A stretch of 34,467 bases of DNA from Acetobacter estunensis (GCF_011516945.1 NZ_WOTH01000031.1:1-34467); one strand, 5' to 3'. Positions 18,732 through 27,854 are shown, counted from the stretch's first letter. The notes: a model not told the origin generated them from the sequence alone. Program-made: numbers and translations.

Positions 18732-21326
18732 CTACGCCTCGTCGATGGGACGTTTCGGCAAAAGTGCGGGCACGAACACCAGTGTCGCCACCAGCGTGCA
18801 GCCCAGCGAGAGCAGCAGCAGTCGTCCCATGCTGGCGGTTCCGGGGTGATGCGACAGAGCTAGCGAACCAAAAGCCGTGCCGGTTGTCAGGGCCGAGAAC
18901 AGAACCGCCCGCGCGGTGGGGGAAGCAAGCGGGAATTTCACACCGGCCCGCCAGTTCATCACGAAATAGATGTTGAACGAGACGCCCACACCCAAAAGCA
19001 GCGGCAGGGCGATGATGTTGGCGAAGTTCAGTGTCTCGGGCACGCACACGATCAGGATCACGGTCATCAGCGCTGACATCAGCAGCGGGGCGAGGACCAG
19101 CCCCATGTCCAGCACCTTGCGCAGGGCCACAAGGAGAATGATGGCGATCATCACGATGGCTGACAGCGCCGCTGTGGTGAAGGCATGCACGATGGTCCGG
19201 CCACTCTCCACGATGTCCACCGCCGAGCCCGCCATATCGGGCGAGAGCGGCTGCACCGTCTTTACGAACCGGTGCAGCGCATCATTGCTCGACACCAGTC
19301 CGGAGGGATGGATCTCCACGAGGGCGCGCCCATCGGGGAGCAGATAGTCGCGCCGGATGATGTCGGGCACGTCCTTGATGGAGACAGGCGTGGCCGAAAG
19401 GACGGTCTTGAGGGTGTCGAGTTGCATCGGCAGGAAGCGGACCAATGCTGTGTTCGTATTCAGCACTACATCATCGGATGCGGTGGCCAGACGGCTCAGG
19501 GCCGCCTGAATACGGCGCAGAGGATCTTTCGCATCCAAGCCCGTGAGCACACTGCCCAGAGCCGATGCCGTGGCGGAAGCCGACGCCTTGATGGCAGCGG
19601 CGTCAGGCGCGGGCTTTACGGACGGGACGATGAGAGTGGGCAGCAGGATCTGGGCGGCGTCCTGAATCAGGGCAAGCTTGGTGTCCTGATCGGTCGGCAC
19701 GTAGGAGCCAAGCCACATTGCGTCATGCACGCCCGGAAGCTTGGCGGCCTTATCCGCCATGACTTTCGCCGCATCGAGATTGGGGGCTAGATATTCCGCG
19801 CTGTAGGGCGATGAGACCGGATTGGCCATCAGCAGATGCAGTGTCCGCATGCCTTCGGATTTGGGATCCTTGGTGTGCAGCGGGTCTCCATCGAATTTCA
19901 GACTGGGAATGAGGGCCATGCCTGCGATGGCGATCAGCGCAAACAGGCCGAGTAGTGGCTTGCGCCAACGGCGAATGGTCTGATCCACCGGCTTCATGAA
20001 CAGATAGCCCGTGCGAGGGTGATCGACCGCAGGGCGGAAAATCCGAAGCAGGGCAGGGAGCAGGGCAATGGTGCAGACGAACGCCACCATCATGCCAATG
20101 CCCGCGATCTCACCCAGTTCGGCCACGCCGAGAAAGGCCGTGGGTGTAAAGGCCAGAAAGCCAGCAGCCGTGGCGAGGGCCGCGACCAAAATCTGATGAC
20201 CCGTCTCTTCTCCCGTCTGGAAGAGAGCTTCTTCCAGACCGGCTTCACCGGTTTGCGTGGGATGCTGGCCGAGAAAGCGGACCGAGAACTGGATGGCGAA
20301 ATCCACGGCGATGCCAACGAACAGAATGGCAAACGCAACCGAGATGAGGTTGAGCGTGCCCACTGCAATGGCGGCGAAACCCGTGGTGAACAACAGGCCG
20401 GTGACGAGCGTGACCACGATGGGAATAATGACGCGCCACGTGTGGACGGCCAGCGTCAGCCAGACCGTCACAAGAACCAGAGAACCCAGAAGGCCCGTCA
20501 CCATGCCATCGGCAACGGTGGCGAACTCTTCGTCATCGATCTTGACTTCACCCGTCAGATAGACGTGCGCATTGCCGGATTTCACGAATTCCAGATCTTT
20601 TGACGCGGCCTGCATCGCGCTCGTGGCCGCGCCACCCGGCTGGAAGGAGCCGTAATCCAGCTTGGGCTGCGTCATGACGTACTGGTAGCGCCCGGCGAGG
20701 TCCGTCAGGCTGCCAGCCAGAAGCCGCTGCCATGAAAGAGGTGTTGGGTGCCCGTTGGCCGCCGCTTCCAGATTGTCGGCAAAACCGTTCAGGGCCGTCT
20801 GAAAGCCGCTCAGATTGGCCTGACCGTGCTGGATCCCCTGAGCAATCAGCCCCAGTGAATCGAACAGTCCGCGCGCGGATGGGTCCGCCGCCAGTGCGCC
20901 AAGGAAAGGCTGGGCGGTCACAGTGTCATCGAGCACCTTGGCCAGCGGCTTCGGATCGAGGAACATCAACCCGTTGCGGTTGAGATACGGGTCGTCATCG
21001 GGGAGGCGGACGTAGTTGAAATGTTCGTGATCGGCCGAGAGCTTTGCCGCCAGAGCACGGGCGGTCGCGCGGCCTTCCTCAGGTAGGTCCGCCTCGATCA
21101 CGGCCACGAGAAGGTTGTCCTTCTGCGGAAAAAGCCGCCCCATCATGTCGGAGCGCTGTTTCCAGGCCAGCTTGTCGGACAGCATCTTGTCCGTGTCCGT
21201 GGTCACGCCAAGATGCGTCGAACTTACCCATACAGCGGCGGCGGCCAGAGTCATGAAAATGGCAACAACCAGCCACGCGCGCTTGGCGCACAGGACGATG
21301 AATCGACCGATGATCGTAGAAATCAT
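18732..21326 (-). CDS. hpnN: Hopanoid biosynthesis-associated RND transporter HpnN
   Basis: An 864-residue MMPL/RND-type inner-membrane protein that moves hopanoids towards the outer membrane. One helix near residues 18-36 is followed by a large periplasmic domain (about 40-270) with TDTDKMLSDKLAW and FPQKDNLLVAVIEADL. A helix bundle of sterol-sensing-domain type comes next (about 275-440). A second periplasmic domain and final helices (about 705-855, ending SLGCTLVATLVFVPALL) complete the protein. Length fits HpnN. It is the last gene of a six-gene minus-strand run, 147 bp after truA, with a strong terminator behind it. Hopanoids are abundant in acetic acid bacteria and help acid and ethanol tolerance. 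Confidence 0.9.
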   Translation of the reverse strand: MISTIIGRFIVLCAKRAWLVVAIFMTLAAAAVWVSSTHLGVTTDTDKMLSDKLAWKQRSDMMGRLFPQKDNLLVAVIEADLPEEGRATARALAAKLSADHEHFNYVRLPDDDPYLNRNGLMFLDPKPLAKVLDDTVTAQPFLGALAADPSARGLFDSLGLIAQGIQHGQANLSGFQTALNGFADNLEAAANGHPTPLSWQRLLAGSLTDLAGRYQYVMTQPKLDYGSFQPGGAATSAMQAASKDLEFVKSGNAHVYLTGEVKIDDEEFATVADGMVTGLLGSLVLVTVWLTLAVHTWRVIIPIVVTLVTGLLFTTGFAAIAVGTLNLISVAFAILFVGIAVDFAIQFSVRFLGQHPTQTGEAGLEEALFQTGEETGHQILVAALATAAGFLAFTPTAFLGVAELGEIAGIGMMVAFVCTIALLPALLRIFRPAVDHPRTGYLFMKPVDQTIRRWRKPLLGLFALIAIAGMALIPSLKFDGDPLHTKDPKSEGMRTLHLLMANPVSSPYSAEYLAPNLDAAKVMADKAAKLPGVHDAMWLGSYVPTDQDTKLALIQDAAQILLPTLIVPSVKPAPDAAAIKASASATASALGSVLTGLDAKDPLRRIQAALSRLATASDDVVLNTNTALVRFLPMQLDTLKTVLSATPVSIKDVPDIIRRDYLLPDGRALVEIHPSGLVSSNDALHRFVKTVQPLSPDMAGSAVDIVESGRTIVHAFTTAALSAIVMIAIILLVALRKVLDMGLVLAPLLMSALMTVILIVCVPETLNFANIIALPLLLGVGVSFNIYFVMNWRAGVKFPLASPTARAVLFSALTTGTAFGSLALSHHPGTASMGRLLLLSLGCTLVATLVFVPALLPKRPIDEA

Positions 21327-21363
21327 GAGAGAATCTTCAGACCCCTGCCGTTGGCGGCATCAG

Positions 21364-21446
21364 GAGCGACGGGTTCGTCAGTGCGGGCATCTCCCGTCGC
21401 TCGGAAGGAAAGGCTCGGTTTGGCGCAAGCCGCCTTTTGGCGCAAG
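21364..21446. repeat. Intercistronic hairpin and direct repeat between truA and hpnN
   Basis: GAGCGACGGG (21364-21373) pairs with CCCGTCGCTC (21393-21402) around a 19-nt loop. TTTGGCGCAAG is repeated at 21419-21429 and 21436-21446. Both lie in the 147-bp spacer after truA. It could attenuate or separately regulate hpnN, or carry a processing site. There is no T-run, so a full terminator is unlikely. Confidence 0.45.
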
Positions 21447-21473
21447 AGCGCGAACGGGTTGAGATCCTCCAGA

Positions 21474-22292
21474 TCAGAGGCGTTCGAAGGGATCGGGATC
21501 ATAATCCACTCCTACAAGATACAGCCCTTCCGCGGGTGCCGTGGGGCCTCCCGCGCGCCGGTCCCGCGCTTCAAGGGCCGCTTTCACCTGTTCGGGTGTC
21601 CATCGGCCGCATCCCACGAGTTGAAGCGTTCCCACGAGGTTGCGTACCTGATGGTGCAGGAAGGAGCGGGCTTCCACCTCGACATGGATCAGTTCTCCCT
21701 CGCACACCAGTTCCAGCCGGTCCAGTGTACGGATGGGGCTGTTCGCCTGACAGGCGGCTGCGCGGAAGGTTGAAAAATCGTGCTGTCCCAGCAGCAGGCG
21801 GGCCGCTTCGTTCATGGCCGCGACATCCAGCGGATGCCGGACATGCCAGACCCGATCGGCCTCCAGACCGGGACGGCTGGCGCGATTCAGAATGCGATAG
21901 CGGTAACGGCGGCGCACGGCGGAGAAACGCGCGCTCCATGTGGGGGCGACGGACGCGGCTGCGAGCACCACCACGGGATGCGGCTTGAGGTGATAGCCCA
22001 GACCGTCACGGACAGAGCGCCCGTTCAGCGGCATGTCCGCCGGAAAGTCGAGATGAGCGACCTGTCCGGTGGCATGCACGCGGGCATCCGTGCGTCCCGC
22101 CGTGATGCTGGGCACTTTCCGCCCACCCGCAAGGCGTTGGGCCGCGTCTTCGAGCAACTCCTGCACCGAGAGACCGTTTTTCTGGCGTTGCCAGCCGACC
22201 AGACCGCGCCCGTCATATTCGATCTTTACCGCCCAGCGCTGCCGGTCCTCGGCCGCGTGGCTGTCGGCATGCCACGGATAAACCTCGCTCAT
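21474..22292 (-). CDS. truA: tRNA pseudouridine(38-40) synthase TruA
   Basis: A 272-residue enzyme that makes pseudouridine at positions 38-40 of the tRNA anticodon arm. The catalytic aspartate D69 is in AGRTDARVHA. Other family marks are KIEYDGRGLVGWQRQ, RFSAVRRRYRYRI and FLHHQVRNLVGTL. Its ATG overlaps the fmt stop (ATGA), so the two genes are translationally coupled. Confidence 0.95.
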   Translation of the reverse strand: MSEVYPWHADSHAAEDRQRWAVKIEYDGRGLVGWQRQKNGLSVQELLEDAAQRLAGGRKVPSITAGRTDARVHATGQVAHLDFPADMPLNGRSVRDGLGYHLKPHPVVVLAAASVAPTWSARFSAVRRRYRYRILNRASRPGLEADRVWHVRHPLDVAAMNEAARLLLGQHDFSTFRAAACQANSPIRTLDRLELVCEGELIHVEVEARSFLHHQVRNLVGTLQLVGCGRWTPEQVKAALEARDRRAGGPTAPAEGLYLVGVDYDPDPFERL

Positions 22293-23206
22293 GATCCCAG
22301 ACGGGTGCCCGGCGCAATGGGCTGACCGCGCAGGAAGGCGTTCGTGTCCATCATGCCGCGTCCGGGACGCTGGAGTCGGATGATCCGCAGCGCTGAGCCG
22401 CCTCCGCAGGCAATGGTCAAAGCATCGTCCAGCACCTGTCCGGGGGTGCCGGAGATTTCACTGGCCACGATCTCGGCGCTGCCAATCTTCAGCGTCACGC
22501 CATCCAGTGTCGTAAAGGTTCCGGGCCACGGCGTGAGCGCGCGGACCTGCCGGTCGATGCGGCTTGCCGGCTGGCTCCAGTCGATGTGGCCATCCTCTTT
22601 CGTCAGGCGCTCGGCATAGGTGATCCCGGTTTCCGGTTGCGGCACTGCGGGCGGGCGCTGTTTCAGCACGTCCACGATCATTTTTGCGCCGAGTGCTGCA
22701 AGTTCGTCATGAAGTGTGCTGGCCGTGGTGACGGGCGTGATGGGGATGTTGACGGATGCCAGCATCGCGCCTGTGTCCAGTCCCACATCCATCTGCATGA
22801 TGGTTACGCCGCTTTCCGTGTCACCGGCCAGAATGGCGCTCTGGATAGGAGACGCGCCGCGCCAGCGGGGAAGAAGACTGGCGTGAATGTTCAGGCACCC
22901 CATGCGTGGGGCTTCCAGCATGGGGGCGGGCAGGATCAGCCCATAAGCCGCGACCACGGCCGCATCGAGATCGAGTGCGCAGAAGGCTGCCTGTTCTTGC
23001 GTGTTGTTGCGCAGTTTGACGGGACAGCGGACCTCGATTCCCAGAGATTCAGCCGCCTGCTGGACGGCGGAGGGGCGCACGGCCTTGCCGCGTCCGGCGG
23101 GACGGGGTGGCTGCGTATAGACAGCCACAATCTCGTGGCCCGCTTCGTGCAGGGCGAAGAGGGCCGGCACGGCGAAATCGGGCGTCCCCATGAAGGCTAG
23201 GCGCAT
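22289..23206 (-). CDS. fmt: Methionyl-tRNA formyltransferase
   Basis: A 305-residue enzyme that formylates initiator Met-tRNA using 10-formyl-tetrahydrofolate. The N-terminus is MRLAFMGTPDFAVP. The catalytic triad N106, H108 and D144 lies in CLNIHASLLPRWRGASPIQ and DVGLDTG. The C-terminal OB-fold domain begins near residue 210. It is located 51 bp after def and overlaps truA by 4 bp. The def-fmt pairing is widely conserved. Confidence 0.96.
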   Translation of the reverse strand: MRLAFMGTPDFAVPALFALHEAGHEIVAVYTQPPRPAGRGKAVRPSAVQQAAESLGIEVRCPVKLRNNTQEQAAFCALDLDAAVVAAYGLILPAPMLEAPRMGCLNIHASLLPRWRGASPIQSAILAGDTESGVTIMQMDVGLDTGAMLASVNIPITPVTTASTLHDELAALGAKMIVDVLKQRPPAVPQPETGITYAERLTKEDGHIDWSQPASRIDRQVRALTPWPGTFTTLDGVTLKIGSAEIVASEISGTPGQVLDDALTIACGGGSALRIIRLQRPGRGMMDTNAFLRGQPIAPGTRLGS

Positions 23207-23257
23207 AGGTCCGGCTCTCCGGCAGGTCAGAATACGGACAGGCAGAAAAGACCGGGC

Positions 23258-23809
23258 TTAGTGCCGTTTCAGTTTCTGCTCTTTCGCAAGACGACGCATG
23301 ATCATGTTGCGCCGCAATGTGGAGAGATGATCCACGAACAGAATGCCGTCCAGATGGTCGATCTCGTGCTGGATGCAGGTGGCGAGAAGCCCATCGACCT
23401 CCCGCTCACACGTCTCACCCGTCACACTGGTGTAGCGCACGCGCACGGCTTCGGGGCGCACCACTTCGGCATACTGGTTGGGAAGTGACAGACAACCTTC
23501 CTCACGCGGGGTCAGCACTTCGCTTTCCGTAAGGATTTCGGGGTTGATGAGCACCATGGGCTGGCGCTCTTCTTCCTCACCCAGATCGACCAGAACATAG
23601 CGCTGGCTGATGCCCACCTGCGGCGCGGCCAGACCGATGCCGGGTGCCTGATACATGGCCGCGAACATGCCGGGCAAGGTGGCCTGAAGCGCCTTCATGT
23701 CCTCGGGCTTTACGAGCCGTGCCGTCTGGCGAAGCACCGGCTGCGGAGCGATCACGATCGGAGTGGGGGCGGCCTCAGCCGAGGCGCGGGAATAGTCGAG
23801 GTCGTTCAT
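23258..23809 (-). CDS. def: Peptide deformylase
   Basis: A 183-residue metalloenzyme that removes the N-formyl group from nascent proteins. All three motifs are present: GIGLAAPQVG (57-66), EGCLSLP with metal ligand C106, and QHEIDHLDG with ligands H148 and H152 and catalytic E149. I used the ATG at 23809, but it has no visible Shine-Dalgarno sequence. A GTG at 23878 overlapping the upstream lipoprotein stop as GTGA would add a 23-residue leader and could be the true coupled start. It is followed by fmt and truA. Confidence 0.93.
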   Translation of the reverse strand: MNDLDYSRASAEAAPTPIVIAPQPVLRQTARLVKPEDMKALQATLPGMFAAMYQAPGIGLAAPQVGISQRYVLVDLGEEEERQPMVLINPEILTESEVLTPREEGCLSLPNQYAEVVRPEAVRVRYTSVTGETCEREVDGLLATCIQHEIDHLDGILFVDHLSTLRRNMIMRRLAKEQKLKRH

Positions 23810-23874
23810 AGGGGAGCATTTAGCGTCCACGGTCGGGTTTTGCCAGTGTTGCGACGGCTCGGTGATGACACATT

Positions 23875-24360
23875 TCACCAGTTGCGCGGATCATGGGTCC
23901 GCGCATCGTCGGCGTCCTGCACAAGACTCATGCGGTTCATGCCCGATCCAGCATAGCGGCAGACCGCTTCTGTCGTGGTGATGGTGGGCGTGCCGGTTGG
24001 GGAGGGATCTGGCACAAGTTTGGGCACCGGCATGCAGAGATACCACACGCGGCCATGTGCGCCGCCCGGTTCGCTCACGGCGAAGGCCGCATTGGCTTCG
24101 ACGGGAATTGTGCCGTCTCCTCGGGGTGGCAGATAATGCAGATGCACCTTGCCGCTGGCGTCAGCGTAGTTTGTCAGGCCGCATTGCGCCATGAAATCGG
24201 CCATGTCCGACTGGCGCAGAAGATATGGATCGGGCGTTCTGCGCGCGCACATGCGCTTTTCGGCTTTATTGTAAAAAGAACAGCCGGAAAGAACGGAGAG
24301 AGCGGCGAGCAGGCAGGCCCACCGCCTGCGGGTGTACGATTTAGATACGCTCATCATCAT
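23875..24360 (-). CDS. Small putative lipoprotein
   Basis: A 161-residue protein with an arginine-rich n-region, a hydrophobic core and lipobox VLSGC (lipidated C27). The mature part has further cysteines (about residues 38, 60, 108 and 138) and an SEPGG-containing loop, with no domain I recognise. The first three codons are all ATG, so the start could be 24360, 24357 or 24354. The gene overlaps the end of the AI-2E transporter gene by 20 bp and precedes def, so it is embedded in a translation-related operon. Confidence 0.75.
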   Translation of the reverse strand: MMMSVSKSYTRRRWACLLAALSVLSGCSFYNKAEKRMCARRTPDPYLLRQSDMADFMAQCGLTNYADASGKVHLHYLPPRGDGTIPVEANAAFAVSEPGGAHGRVWYLCMPVPKLVPDPSPTGTPTITTTEAVCRYAGSGMNRMSLVQDADDARTHDPRNW

Positions 24361-25444
24361 CCAGTTTCGGGGTCAGGCGGTCTCCCACGGCAAGCAGCAT
24401 GGCCGTGAGCGGAGACGCGAGGATCAGCCCCGGCGCACCGAAGATGCCGCCGAAGAACGTCTGGGAGAGGACGGTCACACCCGGCGGCATGGACACGGCC
24501 TTGCGCTGGATAAGGGGCGCCATGACGTTGCCCTCGAAGAACTGGACCACTGTGTAGAGAGCCGCCACCATCGCGGTTTCGCGCAGCCCCAGCGAGAGTG
24601 CCAGAAGACATGCGGGAATGGCTCCCAGAATGGCGCCGATATAGGGAATGAAGTTGCAGAGCGCGGCAAGGAAGCCGAGCGAAAGTGCGAGCGGCACGCC
24701 GATGATCCACAGACCCACGCCCGAGAGGATGCCGACCACGGCCATGTCCAAAGCCTGCCCCACGACCCATGCCCAGAGCGTATCGGCGGCCACCAGCATG
24801 ACCTCGCGCCCTTTGCCGCGCCATTTGTGCGGAACGAGGCGCAGCATGCCGTTGGCGTAAAGCGCTGGGGATGCCGCAAAATACAGCCCCGCGATCAGTA
24901 CCACGGCCATGGTGCCCAGCACGCCGAAGGCCGAGCCAAGGAATCCGGTCATGGACCCCGCAATGCGTGAGCCCAATGACATCAGCCCGCCGCTGTTGCT
25001 CGAACCACCGCCATTTCCACCGAGGGAAGCGGGCAGGTAGTCCAGCAGGATTTTCCCCTGTGGCCATGCTTCGAGTTGGTTGCGCAGGGCTATGACCTGT
25101 GTTGTCAGCGCGTCCTTCAGACGGGCGGCCTGCGCCACGATGTCCGATCCACTCGTCCAACTGATGCCCACCACGATGGCGACCAGAAGCACGCAGACGA
25201 TGACCAGTGCGATGCCGTTGGAAATACCGGTGCGACGATGAACGGCCCGCGCCATGCCATGCAGGATGACAGCGAACAGGGTGGCGGCGAACACGACCAT
25301 GATGACATCGCCGATCAGCCAGATCGACAGCATGGTGATGGCAACGAGAAGCGTGAGGCGAAGAAGGCGGGCAATACTGCCGATGGAGGAGTCGGTCTCC
25401 GCTGTTGCTGGAAGGAGTGCAGGGGGAACGCGTTCTGACGACAT
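24341..25444 (-). CDS. AI-2E family (PerM-like) transporter
   Basis: A 367-residue membrane protein with eight predicted helices. The conserved central segment FLAALCNFIPYIGAILGAIP and the C-terminal PGVTVLSQTFFGGIFGAPGLILASPLTAMLLAV are family hallmarks. A glycine/serine-rich insertion (about 185-200, GGNGGGSSNSGG) interrupts the periplasmic region. Family members export autoinducer-like molecules or act as sodium/proton antiporters; the substrate here is unknown. I chose the start at 25444; the frame is open to 25639 without family similarity. It is the first gene of the operon leading to hpnN. Confidence 0.88.
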   Translation of the reverse strand: MSSERVPPALLPATAETDSSIGSIARLLRLTLLVAITMLSIWLIGDVIMVVFAATLFAVILHGMARAVHRRTGISNGIALVIVCVLLVAIVVGISWTSGSDIVAQAARLKDALTTQVIALRNQLEAWPQGKILLDYLPASLGGNGGGSSNSGGLMSLGSRIAGSMTGFLGSAFGVLGTMAVVLIAGLYFAASPALYANGMLRLVPHKWRGKGREVMLVAADTLWAWVVGQALDMAVVGILSGVGLWIIGVPLALSLGFLAALCNFIPYIGAILGAIPACLLALSLGLRETAMVAALYTVVQFFEGNVMAPLIQRKAVSMPPGVTVLSQTFFGGIFGAPGLILASPLTAMLLAVGDRLTPKLDDDERI

Positions 25445-25620
25445 GCGGGGGTCCGGACGAGAGGGCAAAATAAGGTGGAACATCGTTCCATGAAGAAAGA
25501 ACGCATCCGATGGTCTTTTGTCGTAGGACGGGTCCGTTTTTTTTCCAAGTGGGACGGTGGGTTGGTGGTGCACTGATCTTCGCGAAGGATTTACCGGATT
25601 GTGCAATCTGTCTGGAGAAG

Positions 25621-25986
25621 ATGAGACGAACGAAGACATTGGGCCTTATGGCGCTGACGGGTACGCTGGGCTGGCTGGTGCCCTCTCATGGTCAGGCTCA
25701 GTCTGCGGTCAATCTGGAAAGACTGCATGTTCCTTTCGATGGGCCATGTGAAAACGTCGCTCGCGCACTCAAGGATTATCCTCCGAGCACTTTTGAAGCG
25801 GCACTTGCCAACCAACGCTGGTGGAATGGGCTGATGGCGGCGGGGGGTATTCCTCCGTTTCACATCCAGTACGACCATTACCCGATTATCGATGAATTTT
25901 TCGAGGGATGTGACGCAGCGCTTCATACGAAAAGCAGCGACATCATGCACGCTATCGGTCTCACGCATCGCTGGATCGTGCCATGA
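25621..25986 (+). CDS. Small secreted protein of unknown function
   Basis: A 121-residue protein with a signal peptide (LGLMALTGTLGWLVPSHGQAQS, in two parts: hydrophobic core then GQAQ-S cleavage). The mature chain of about 95 residues has two cysteines (CENVARAL and GCDAAL) that could form a disulfide, and many aromatic and histidine residues (RWWNG, FHIQYDHYPI). No family is recognised. The ATG at 25621 has GGAGA seven bases upstream. The frame is open from 25510, but that part lacks coding character. It is divergent from the AI-2E gene. Confidence 0.65.
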   Translation: MRRTKTLGLMALTGTLGWLVPSHGQAQSAVNLERLHVPFDGPCENVARALKDYPPSTFEAALANQRWWNGLMAAGGIPPFHIQYDHYPIIDEFFEGCDAALHTKSSDIMHAIGLTHRWIVP

Positions 25987-26065
25987 GCCAGGAAGCTTCT
26001 CGCGATGCAACTGCCCCGCAGGCTCAACCGTTTCCTGCATAGGCTACAGCAAGGAGACAGCCGAC

Positions 26066-26566
26066 ATGCGTGGAGGAAAGCTCCTGACAGGCTTACTTCT
26101 GACTGTGGCTTTTGTTCGGCCCGTCTGGGCCGCAACAAAGGACAAGACTTGCCGTCCGGCCGATCTTTCCCTGCACCTCAATGGAGGACAAGGAGAATTC
26201 GACGGCATGTCACACAGTGGAACATGGCTTGTCTTTACCAATCATGGAGACACATCGTGCTCTTTGCTCCGTTATCCCGTCATCCGTCTTGAGGACGCGC
26301 AAGGGCGCTTGCTTGCCAAGGGAGAGCGTAAGGCCCGCGTCGATCCTTCCCAGACCGTCGTGATGGCCCCGCATTCTACATGGCGAGCTTCGCTTTACTG
26401 GGTTTCCGGTGATGTTTATGGGCGCGGTCGATGTGTCTCACCGTCGCGGGCGGTTGTGGGTTGGGGGCAGCGCCGCCTGCGTGTGGGGTTTGATGGGCAT
26501 ACGCTCTGCGGACCGGCTCAGGAGATGGTGTCGTTTGAGGAAGGTGGTCTGGAGTTGAGTCCGTAA
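26066..26566 (+). CDS. Secreted DUF4232-domain protein
   Basis: A 166-residue protein with a signal peptide ending VWAA. The beta-sandwich-like mature part fits the DUF4232 pattern: GTWLVFTNHGDTSCSLLRYPVI, a VDPSQTVVMAPHSTWRASLYW block and a late LCGPAQEMV cysteine. Function is unknown; the fold is usually extracytoplasmic. The ATG at 26066 has AAGGAG upstream. It follows the unknown secreted protein by 79 bp on the same strand, so the two may form a small transcription unit. Confidence 0.75.
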   Translation: MRGGKLLTGLLLTVAFVRPVWAATKDKTCRPADLSLHLNGGQGEFDGMSHSGTWLVFTNHGDTSCSLLRYPVIRLEDAQGRLLAKGERKARVDPSQTVVMAPHSTWRASLYWVSGDVYGRGRCVSPSRAVVGWGQRRLRVGFDGHTLCGPAQEMVSFEEGGLELSP

Positions 26567-26640
26567 ATACGACGGGGCAAATGTCTTAAGTCTTTTGCGG
26601 ACACGATGACTGTCGTCTTGTGATTATCCATGGAATGACT

Positions 26641-27636
26641 TCAGTGGAAGAATGTCAGAAGGCAATAACGGCTTCCCCGTGTAACCGGAGTTGCTTCGTG
26701 CAGAAGGGATGCCGAGAATATAATGGCGGCTCCAGTCTGTGGTTTATAATAATGATCGTTATATTCGGGGAATGTCAGGAATCCGCCATCGTATTCAGAT
26801 GTGTTGAGATTCAATGAGAGGGCAAACTTCCTGAACATGACCGCTGGCGCCAGATTGTCACGATGGCGAAGGAAATGGCCGCTGGGAGCATCGTAACGCG
26901 CCAGCACGAGGCGATCGACATGCTGCGCCTCGAATTGAAAGGCCTTTTTGATTTCCGGCACACAGGAGGTATCTAGGCGCTCAAGGATGTGCCGCGCCAG
27001 ATCGCTATCGGGCGGCACGAGGAAATCGGTACGTTTCTTCTTGTTCTCATCGATACGATGTACCGGTTTGCCGTTCATTCCAGTACTGGCCATTCCGCCT
27101 TGTGTTTGCGGTGAGCGTTCGAAAATATCGATCAGATCATGGCAGAAAGCTGCATCGAATACATGCGGAACCAGAAGAAGAGGGGCTGGGAGTCCGACTT
27201 CACGTCGCTTTTCACTGATCAGGGCAGCCAATACATTCTCAGTGTGGGTGACGCATGTTGCAGGGGACGTCATATCGAGTGCGGTGATGATTCTCCCTGC
27301 ACGGTCCATCACGAAAGATTCGGGCATGTCATTGGAGAAACCATAATGCGCGAAGAACTCTTCCATACAGAAAACAGTCGTGACACCAAGAAAGCTCAGA
27401 GCAAGAAATTCCGGAACATACGGACTTGTGCTCCCAACGAGCAGCACGATGTCGGTGTCATGCCGAGCAAACAGGGAAGAGGCAGCGGAGAATGCTTCGC
27501 AGAAAGGAGTGATCGTGCTGGCCGGGAGGTGGCCTGCAAGGAGGACGACCGCATTGCGTCCCGCTTGGGTATCGAAGGAATAAAAACTGTTGTCCTGAGC
27601 CATCCCATAACAGAATGGTGCATGGCGTCCTGTCAT
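26641..27636 (-). CDS. Redoxin-like domain fused to 2OG-Fe(II) oxygenase (prolyl-hydroxylase type)
   Basis: A 331-residue protein in two parts. Residues 1-140 resemble a peroxiredoxin fold: APFCYGMAQDNSFYSFDTQAGRNAVVLL, then LPAST-ITPFC with C46 in a TPxC context as in 1-Cys peroxiredoxins, later FVMDRAGRII. Residues 155-331 form a prolyl-4-hydroxylase-like dioxygenase with iron ligands H258, D260 (HRD) and H313, and R323 to bind 2-oxoglutarate. GGFLTFPEY precedes the GAAIIFSASLLHEATPV strand. I chose the ATG at 27636, because GGAGG lies 10 bases before it but only 1 base before the ATG at 27645. It is isolated between the DUF4232 and lut genes. The substrate is unknown. Confidence 0.82.
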   Translation of the reverse strand: MTGRHAPFCYGMAQDNSFYSFDTQAGRNAVVLLAGHLPASTITPFCEAFSAASSLFARHDTDIVLLVGSTSPYVPEFLALSFLGVTTVFCMEEFFAHYGFSNDMPESFVMDRAGRIITALDMTSPATCVTHTENVLAALISEKRREVGLPAPLLLVPHVFDAAFCHDLIDIFERSPQTQGGMASTGMNGKPVHRIDENKKKRTDFLVPPDSDLARHILERLDTSCVPEIKKAFQFEAQHVDRLVLARYDAPSGHFLRHRDNLAPAVMFRKFALSLNLNTSEYDGGFLTFPEYNDHYYKPQTGAAIIFSASLLHEATPVTRGSRYCLLTFFH

Positions 27637-27645
27637 CAGTCGCAT

Positions 27646-27854
27646 TCCTCCACAGTTAGCAATAATCCACTGTACTGAGTGGATGCCATGTGGGGGTTTA
27701 TGGGGCGTGAAGACCTCGGTGTCGCACGGGGTTCTGCTCCGCGATATAGTCCGGGTTTATTGGTGGCGACGGGTATTGATGCCGTTTTTCTCTTATCCCA
27801 TCTCGCATCAGGTCCGTGTCATAAACTTCGTGTTTGCGAAGAGCGTGGAACATG
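27646..27854. other. Intergenic stretch without a credible gene
   Basis: This interval between the divergent redoxin/oxygenase start and the lut terminator contains a plus-strand open frame (27683-27892). It has no coding character and reads into the terminator. I see no RNA gene. It must contain the promoter of the redoxin/oxygenase gene near 27650-27700. Confidence 0.5.
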
